Shown: piece by piece, positions 5,801 through 9,912 of the stretch
Layout of the letters: each line of letters opens with the position of its first letter
How positions within the stretch are numbered: the first letter of the stretch is position 1
Assembly: GCA_002687025.1 (NCBI GenBank)
Contig: NYZG01000181.1
Location: forward strand, 1 to 9,912
Origin: Candidatus Poribacteria bacterium
GTDB taxonomy: Bacteria; Poribacteria; WGA-4E; GCA-2687025
Reading direction: 5' to 3'
Length of the DNA: 9,912 bases
Translations under genes and position numbers: made by a program
Notes under the pieces: generated by a model
The model's input: the letters and a program-made list of their open reading frames with translations, nothing else
Database searches by the model: none
Told to the model about the DNA's origin: nothing

Positions 5801-6973
5801 ATGGGCGCTCTGAGGATCGCGGTCGTAGGAACGGGAGGCCGCGCGCAATCGCATCTGTCCACGATCAAGAAGCTGCACGACCTGTACGACCTTTGCGCGG
5901 TGTGCGACGCCGACGCCGCCCGCGCCGAGGAAAACGCCGCCAAGTGGGAGGCGTCCGGCTACACCGACGTGCGTTCGCTGCTCGACACCGAGCGGCCCGA
6001 TGTCGTCTTCATCGTCGTTCCGCCGGACGCGCACCACGTCATCGCCACGCTGAGCGCGGAACGTGGCGCGCACGTCATCACGGAAACGCCCATCACCACG
6101 ACGCTGGGCATGGCAGATGCGATGATCGACGCGTGCATCCGCCATGGCGTAAAGCTGGAGGTGTCCGAGAACGTGTGGCGCTGGCCCCACGAGCGCCTCA
6201 AGCGGATGATCGTGGATGCCGGGATCATCGGCGAGGTAACGCACGCGCGCCTGTGGTACTCCTCGGGCAGCTACCACGGCTTCAACGCCGTGCGCACGTT
6301 GGTTCGGAGCGAGGCGACCCGCGTATCCGGCTACGGCGGCACGGTCGCAGTGCCGGCCTACACGGACGCGGCGGGGAAACGCGTCGCCGGACAGGACTGG
6401 GAAAGCGGCGTGGTGGAGTTCGAGAGCGGGGTGACGTGTCTTTACGAGTTCCCGCCGCGCGGCCACCGGAGCAACCTGTGGGAAATCGAGGGCACGGCCG
6501 GCCAGTTGGTGGGGCGCGAGGTATACGTGTATGATGGCGAGAATCGGATCAGCCTTGCGATCGAGGATGTGGTCGGCGAAGTCGACGGCCGGCCCACGCT
6601 TGACGCCGTCAACCTCAAGACGCATCCCGAGATCGAATGGGAGAACCCGTTCCGCCGGTACGGCCTGCGCGACATGGACGACATCAGCCGCGCGCAGATA
6701 CTCGGCGGGATGCACCGCGCCGTGACGACGGGACAAGAGCCGGAATACGGCGCGCGGAACGGCAGACGCGACCAGGAACTGTGCATCGCCGTCAGGGAGA
6801 GCGCGATGCGCGACGGCGGTTGGGTAGACGTCCCGCTGACCGGCAGCCTTCTCCACGAGGATCGTCAGCATGAGGAGTTCCGCGAGCGATACGGGCACGA
6901 CCCGTCCGACGTGGAAGCCCTCGCGAACGTGATGTTCCCGCGCACGGGTGTGCGCAGGACAACCGGAGCATAG
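5801..6973 (+). CDS. Second Gfo/Idh/MocA-like protein with ETP motif, longer type
   Basis: A 390-residue protein, about 50-60 residues longer than its neighbours. The Rossmann entry is RIAVVGTGGRAQSHL (glycines 10, 12, 13), and HVITETPITT puts Glu95-Thr96-Pro97 at exactly the same positions as in the preceding gene. The usual GxHxxD element is not recognisable; instead SGSYHGFNAVRTLVRSE (His159 onward) may provide active-site residues. The C-terminal extension after about residue 330 is polar. GAGGAG lies 8 nt before the ATG, inside the end of the upstream gene, and only 1 nt separates the two genes, so they are co-transcribed. It may form a functional pair with the upstream protein or act on the dehydratase substrate. 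Confidence 0.9.
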   Translation: MGALRIAVVGTGGRAQSHLSTIKKLHDLYDLCAVCDADAARAEENAAKWEASGYTDVRSLLDTERPDVVFIVVPPDAHHVIATLSAERGAHVITETPITTTLGMADAMIDACIRHGVKLEVSENVWRWPHERLKRMIVDAGIIGEVTHARLWYSSGSYHGFNAVRTLVRSEATRVSGYGGTVAVPAYTDAAGKRVAGQDWESGVVEFESGVTCLYEFPPRGHRSNLWEIEGTAGQLVGREVYVYDGENRISLAIEDVVGEVDGRPTLDAVNLKTHPEIEWENPFRRYGLRDMDDISRAQILGGMHRAVTTGQEPEYGARNGRRDQELCIAVRESAMRDGGWVDVPLTGSLLHEDRQHEEFRERYGHDPSDVEALANVMFPRTGVRRTTGA

Positions 6974-6975
6974 AG

Positions 6976-7959
6976 ATGATTCAGATCGCCGAAGTGTTCT
7001 CGCCGCAACAGGAAAGCCTGGCCAGGATGGTCAAGCAGTGCGGCGTCGAACACGTTGTCGCCATGATCAACCTGCGCCCGAAGGAAGGCGCCGGCGACGA
7101 CGAGCAGCCGTGGAGCTACGAATCCCTCGCCCGGATCGACGAAGAATACAACGAGGCGGGGTTCGAGATGGCGGTCATCGAGAGCCGCCCGCCGATGCAC
7201 AAGACCAAGCTCGGACTCGACGGCCGCGACGAAGAGATCGACGTCATCTGCGAGTTCATCCGCAACATGGGGCGCGTCGGCATACCGTGTTGGTGCCCGG
7301 AGTTCATGGCGGGTGGGGTCCAGGTTCTGCGCACCTCGACGGACATAGTCTCGCGCGGCGGGGCGTTGGTTACCGGCTACGACCACTCGATAATGAGCAA
7401 GGAACCCCTCACGGAATACGGCGAGGTGTCCGAGGACAAGATGTGGGCGAACCTCGAATACTTCCTCGAGCGGGTCGTGCCGGTAGCCGAGACAGCCGAC
7501 GTCAAGCTTGCCATGCATCCTGATGACCCGCCGCTGTCGCCCATCCGTGGCATTGGGCGTATCATGTCGAGCGTCGAGAACTACGAGCGCATGATCGACC
7601 TCGTGCCGAGCGCGCACAACGGCGTGGCTCTGTGCCAGGGCAACTTCGGGCTGATGACCAACGACCTCCCCGCGGCCATCCGCAAATTCGGCGCGCAGGA
7701 GAAGATCCACTTCGTGCACTTCCGCGACGTGCGCGGCACGAACCGGAAGTTCGAAGAGACGTTCCACGACGACGGTCAGACGGACATGTACGCCTGCATG
7801 AAGGCGTATAAGGACATCGGCTACGAAGGCGTCTGTCGGCCCGACCACGTTCCGACGATGGAAGGCGACGACAACGACCGTCCGATGTACTCGTCGATCG
7901 GACGGCTGTTCGCGATCGGCTATCTGAAGGGCCTTCAGGAGTCAGTCTACCGCTCGTAG
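6976..7959 (+). CDS. uxuA: Mannonate dehydratase-like enzyme (UxuA family)
   Basis: A 327-residue TIM-barrel enzyme of the UxuA family, somewhat shorter than E. coli UxuA. The family metal site is intact: His181 in LAMHPDDPPLSPIRG, Cys220 in LCQGNFG, His248 in HFVHFRDVRGT and Asp290 in CRPDHVPTM, with the adjacent His291 as the likely catalytic residue. UxuA converts D-mannonate to 2-keto-3-deoxy-D-gluconate in hexuronate catabolism with a divalent metal. GGAG lies 7 nt before the ATG and the gene starts 2 nt after the preceding stop, so it is the third gene of one operon. No fructuronate reductase or KDG kinase is in the window, so the substrate could be another sugar acid. Family certain, exact substrate inferred. 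Confidence 0.9.
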   Translation: MIQIAEVFSPQQESLARMVKQCGVEHVVAMINLRPKEGAGDDEQPWSYESLARIDEEYNEAGFEMAVIESRPPMHKTKLGLDGRDEEIDVICEFIRNMGRVGIPCWCPEFMAGGVQVLRTSTDIVSRGGALVTGYDHSIMSKEPLTEYGEVSEDKMWANLEYFLERVVPVAETADVKLAMHPDDPPLSPIRGIGRIMSSVENYERMIDLVPSAHNGVALCQGNFGLMTNDLPAAIRKFGAQEKIHFVHFRDVRGTNRKFEETFHDDGQTDMYACMKAYKDIGYEGVCRPDHVPTMEGDDNDRPMYSSIGRLFAIGYLKGLQESVYRS

Positions 7960-8738
7960 CCGGGCGCGGTCTCGCGCCCGCCGATGGCGCCTGTCTCCAG
8001 GATCGCCTTGCGGACGGTGTACCAGTCGGGGCCGGTGTAACCAAGGTCGCGCCAGCCGCCGCTGCCGGGTCGCGCCCCCTCCCAATTCATGTGCGCGTAG
8101 TCCTCGCCACCGGTATGCGCGTCGTTGGGTTCGCCGTCTCCCCAGTTCGTGTATACCAGGGGCTCGCCGGTCACCCATCGCCATGCGCCTTCGACCGGCT
8201 CGTCGGTCAGTCCGATCCAGTACGGCTCGTCGGCCCCGAACGTGTCGAGTAGCCACTGCTGTTCGGCCGCGTCCGCGATAGTGACGATGTGCGCGCCCAT
8301 CGCGATCGCGGCGAGGTGGCACTCGAACCAGCTTCCCGCCTCGACCGACTTGTATCGATGTCCGTTCGCGGGGCTCTCAACCCACCCCGTGGGCCCGTGG
8401 TCGGGGACGGCGTCCGTCAGCACGATATCGACGCCTTGGACGTCCTCGCCCGTCCGACTCACAACGAAGCTGGCGCTCGTGCCCGTGAACCCCTCGTGGG
8501 TGATGGTCAGGGCGTGCGTGGTGACCTTCTCCAGCATCGTGACGAAGCGGCCCGCGGCGTCGGTGTCCAGATAGGCGTTGCCGCCTCCAGAGCGGCCGGT
8601 CGTGCGTCTGCCGGTGAGCCGCGCGTTCAGGTTGCAGGCGCAACATGAGGCCGACGCCCGGTTCGCCGGTAGTCGTCCCGACTCGGCCGGACACCGTCGC
8701 CGCGCACGCCGTGCCGACGAGAAGGGCGGGCGCCGCAA
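7947..8738 (-). CDS. C-type lectin domain protein, N-terminus apparently frameshifted
   Basis: The reliable part begins near residue 36 of this frame (about position 8633). Residues 37-112 look like a carboxypeptidase-regulatory-like beta-sandwich (GGNAYLDTDAAGRFVTMLEK, LTITHEGFTGT). Residues 125-245 form a C-type lectin domain with GHRYKSVEAGSWFECHLAA, the hallmark WIGL (174-177), WRWVTGEP and TNWGDGEPND. Glu203-Pro204-Asn205 is the EPN calcium-site motif associated with mannose/glucose-type binding, and EDYAHMNW takes the WND position. Such proteins are usually exported and bind glycans. The first 35 residues in this frame are Arg-rich and unlike a secreted start; the matching signal-like sequence is in another frame just upstream. 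The 3' end overlaps the UxuA-like gene by 13 bp, tail to tail. Confidence 0.75.
   Translation of the reverse strand: MRRPPFSSARRARRRCPAESGRLPANRASASCCACNLNARLTGRRTTGRSGGGNAYLDTDAAGRFVTMLEKVTTHALTITHEGFTGTSASFVVSRTGEDVQGVDIVLTDAVPDHGPTGWVESPANGHRYKSVEAGSWFECHLAAIAMGAHIVTIADAAEQQWLLDTFGADEPYWIGLTDEPVEGAWRWVTGEPLVYTNWGDGEPNDAHTGGEDYAHMNWEGARPGSGGWRDLGYTGPDWYTVRKAILETGAIGGRETAPGYER
7961..7980 (+). terminator. GC-rich hairpin directly behind the three-gene operon
   Basis: CGGGCGCG (7961-7968) and CGCGCCCG (7973-7980) form a perfect 8-bp stem with a GTCT loop, starting 2 nt after the UxuA-like stop codon. No T-tract follows, so it is a U-less terminator or 3' end stabiliser. It lies inside the last codons of the convergent lectin gene and, being palindromic, could act on both transcripts. 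Confidence 0.5.
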
Positions 8739-8763
8739 ACGTCAGGTGTCGGGCCGCGCCCAA
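8640..8763 (-). pseudogene. Displaced N-terminus of the lectin protein (signal peptide fragment)
   Basis: In the frame one step away from the lectin frame, this strand encodes RHLTFAAPALLVGTACAATVSG and then RVGTTTGEPGVGLMLRLQ. The first part is signal-peptide-like, with a hydrophobic core and an ACAA cleavage-like site. The second is the typical start of a carboxypeptidase-regulatory-like domain. Past about 8640 this frame turns into Arg/His-rich noise while the other frame becomes meaningful. A one-base insertion or two-base deletion near 8590-8645 explains this. The start codon is unclear: TTG at 8763 is in frame without a good ribosome binding site, and an ATG at 8782 is in a third frame, hinting at a second indel. 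It could be real decay or a sequencing error. Confidence 0.6.
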
Positions 8764-9069
8764 GTCACAGATGAGATGCCATGGTGGCCTCGCCGCCCTG
8801 ACACGACCGCAAACGCCGAAGCGTGCCGAGCACACTCGGTGGCGGCGGCATGTCCAGCGCAACCAACCCGGCCAGGTGCGCAGACAGCGACCGTTGGCTG
8901 TGGCGTACCCGCGCCGAGTCGGCGCTTGTTCCTCCCTGGTGGACGCCTGTCACACCGGCTCCCCGCGGGCGCCACCAGCCGCGGCGCGGCTTGACACACG
9001 CCGACATCTGCCGGAACGTCTCCACGCGACTGCCGCAGCGACGCCGACCCGTTCAGGAGAACGCCCGCG
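8764..9069. other. Intergenic region between lectin and RraA-like gene
   Basis: This 306-base divergent gap has no supported gene. It contains a small hairpin (CCGAG 8826-8830, CTCGG 8835-8839) and a perfect TTGACA at 8991-8996. The best partner for that box, at 9014-9019 (GAACGT), is a poor -10 element. The gap presumably holds the promoters of both flanking genes. Confidence 0.5.
8991..9019 (+). promoter_or_regulatory. Candidate -35 box for the RraA-like gene
   Basis: TTGACA is a perfect consensus -35 in very GC-rich DNA, 74 nt before the ATG at 9070. The hexamer 17 bp later, GAACGT, matches only two of six -10 bases. It could be an activator-dependent promoter or chance. Confidence 0.25.
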
Positions 9070-9810
9070 ATGGCCCTTAGCGCAGCAACGCTTGAGAAGC
9101 TGGTCACGTTCGACACGCCGACCATCTGCAACATCATCGAGCTATTCGACGTGCGTCCCCGGAACACGGGCTACATGGACGCACGGATCCGCGCCTGCTT
9201 CCCCGAGATGCCCCCCATAGTGGGATTTGCATCGACAGCCACGTTCCGGTCCAACGCCGCGCCGCGCGAGGGGGACGCCTACGCCGCCTTGGACGACCAG
9301 GTGGCTGGATTCGGAACGCTATCGGGCCCGCCCATCGTGGTATTCCAGGACGTGGACGACCCGACCGTCGCCGCCACGTTCGGCGAGGTGATGTGCACCA
9401 CGTATCAGGCGTTCGGGGCAGTGGGGCTCATCACGAGCGGAGCGGGACGCGACATCGACCAGGTGCGCGACATCGGCTTCCCGGCTTTCACGGACGGAAC
9501 GATCTGCGCGCACGGCTATTGCCACTTCCCGCAGGTGGACATTCCCGTCCACGTGGGAGGCATCACGATCTGCCCAGACGACATGCTGCACGCCGACATC
9601 AACGGCGTGACCACGATCCCGGTGGACATCGCCGCGGAGATCGCGGACATCGGCGACGAGTTCGTCGCGGCCGAGGTGGTCGTGCTCGAAGCCGTGCGCG
9701 CCGACGCGCCGTCGGTCGAGACGCTACGCGCCGCGCGGCGCCAGATGGGCGAGATAGTCGACCGGTTGCGGAAGCGGGTGTCGCGCTCCGTCGAGACGTG
9801 GACTCGCTGA
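9070..9810 (+). CDS. RraA-like aldolase/lyase family protein
   Basis: A 246-residue protein of the RraA/HMG-aldolase fold. The core shows FGEVMCTTYQAFGAVGLITS, GAGRDIDQVRDIGFPAF, then VDIPVHVGGITICPDD and HADINGVTTIP, in the family order. Arg127-Asp128 correspond to the substrate-binding arginine and metal-binding aspartate of 4-hydroxy-4-methyl-2-oxoglutarate aldolases. The partner acidic position 21 residues earlier is Glu106 rather than Asp. Members cleave hydroxy-keto acids or decarboxylate oxaloacetate; others have no proven enzyme activity. The length is about 20-30 residues above the shortest members. AGGAGA ends 9 nt before the ATG. It may process a 2-oxo acid from the neighbouring sugar-acid genes, but it is a separate transcription unit. 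Confidence 0.88.
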   Translation: MALSAATLEKLVTFDTPTICNIIELFDVRPRNTGYMDARIRACFPEMPPIVGFASTATFRSNAAPREGDAYAALDDQVAGFGTLSGPPIVVFQDVDDPTVAATFGEVMCTTYQAFGAVGLITSGAGRDIDQVRDIGFPAFTDGTICAHGYCHFPQVDIPVHVGGITICPDDMLHADINGVTTIPVDIAAEIADIGDEFVAAEVVVLEAVRADAPSVETLRAARRQMGEIVDRLRKRVSRSVETWTR

Positions 9811-9824
9811 ACATGATCGGGATA

Positions 9825-9853
9825 GGGGCGGCAGGTTGTCCCTGCCGATCCCC
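9825..9853 (+). terminator. Hairpin downstream of the RraA-like gene
   Basis: GGCAGG (9830-9835) pairs with CCTGCC (9841-9846) around TTGTC. GGGG (9825-9828) can pair with CCCC (9850-9853) across a small internal loop. It starts 15 nt after the stop codon. No T-tract follows, so termination is uncertain; it could also belong to the element running off the right edge. Confidence 0.4.
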
Positions 9854-9859
9854 TCCCAC

Positions 9860-9893
9860 ACCACCCGGCATGCGGGTCCGCACCGGGCGGTTC
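9860..9893 (+). other. 34-nt hairpin resembling group II intron domain V (uncertain)
   Basis: Arms ACC/GGT (9860-9862, 9889-9891) and CCCGG/CCGGG (9864-9868, 9883-9887) form a lower stem with one A/C mismatch. A CA bulge and an upper stem TGCGG/CCGCA (9871-9875, 9878-9882) follow. The 34-nt length, the GCAC run near the middle and the ending CGGTTC recall domain V of group II introns. Against this, the loop is GT rather than GNRA and the bulge is on the 5' side. It may be a degenerate intron remnant or the edge of another mobile element. Confidence 0.25.
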
Positions 9894-9912
9894 GAAAGGT
9901 TGAGGTCACCCA

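Noticed and set aside
5444..6898. 484-codon minus-strand open frame
   Set aside because: It is antisense to the two ETP oxidoreductase genes, which have clear family motifs and ribosome binding sites. The product is His/Arg/Ala-rich with no recognisable domain.
6865..7848. 327-codon minus-strand open frame
   Set aside because: It is antisense to the UxuA-like gene, whose metal ligands and family motifs are intact. The frame is open only because of codon bias.
8645..9220. Plus-strand open frame of 191 codons across the lectin/RraA gap
   Set aside because: It overlaps both flanking genes in wrong frames and has an Arg/Pro/Thr-rich composition without domains.

Overview
The window is GC-rich throughout and reads as bacterial accessory and metabolic DNA from an environmental, probably uncultivated, lineage. 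The mix resembles what I know of Candidatus Poribacteria and planctomycete-like genomes: several Gfo/Idh/MocA oxidoreductases, a UxuA-type mannonate dehydratase, a C-type lectin domain protein, an RraA-like aldolase and a small ECF-type sigma factor. That placement rests on gene content and is an inference. I see no tRNA, rRNA, CRISPR array or complete transposase.

Layout. At 1-34 there is a probable tail of a gene entering from the left, followed by a small hairpin and about 560 bases with no convincing gene. A carbon-nitrogen hydrolase (622-1395, +) converges on a two-gene minus-strand unit: a sigma-70 family factor (2031-2600) whose end overlaps a soluble coiled-coil protein of unknown function (1406-2038). 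After a promoter-like site and a 56-bp-period tandem repeat come a canonical Gfo/Idh/MocA oxidoreductase (3197-4192) and a DUF5990-like protein (4257-4706).

The metabolic core is 4804-7959: two more Gfo/Idh/MocA proteins and a mannonate dehydratase-like enzyme, separated by 1 and 2 nt and each with a good ribosome binding site. A GC-rich hairpin directly follows the last stop codon. Both oxidoreductases have ETP where the family normally has the catalytic EKP motif. A convergent C-type lectin gene (7947-8738, -) overlaps the end of this operon by 13 bp and appears frameshifted from its secretion signal. An RraA-like aldolase or lyase (9070-9810, +) follows. The right edge carries two strong hairpins, the second resembling a group II intron domain V.

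How the genes may work together: the dehydratase, the aldolase-like protein and three sugar-type oxidoreductases suggest catabolism or epimerisation of a sugar acid or modified sugar, with the lectin possibly binding glycans outside the cell. The chemistry is inferred from family membership and no substrate can be read from the sequence.
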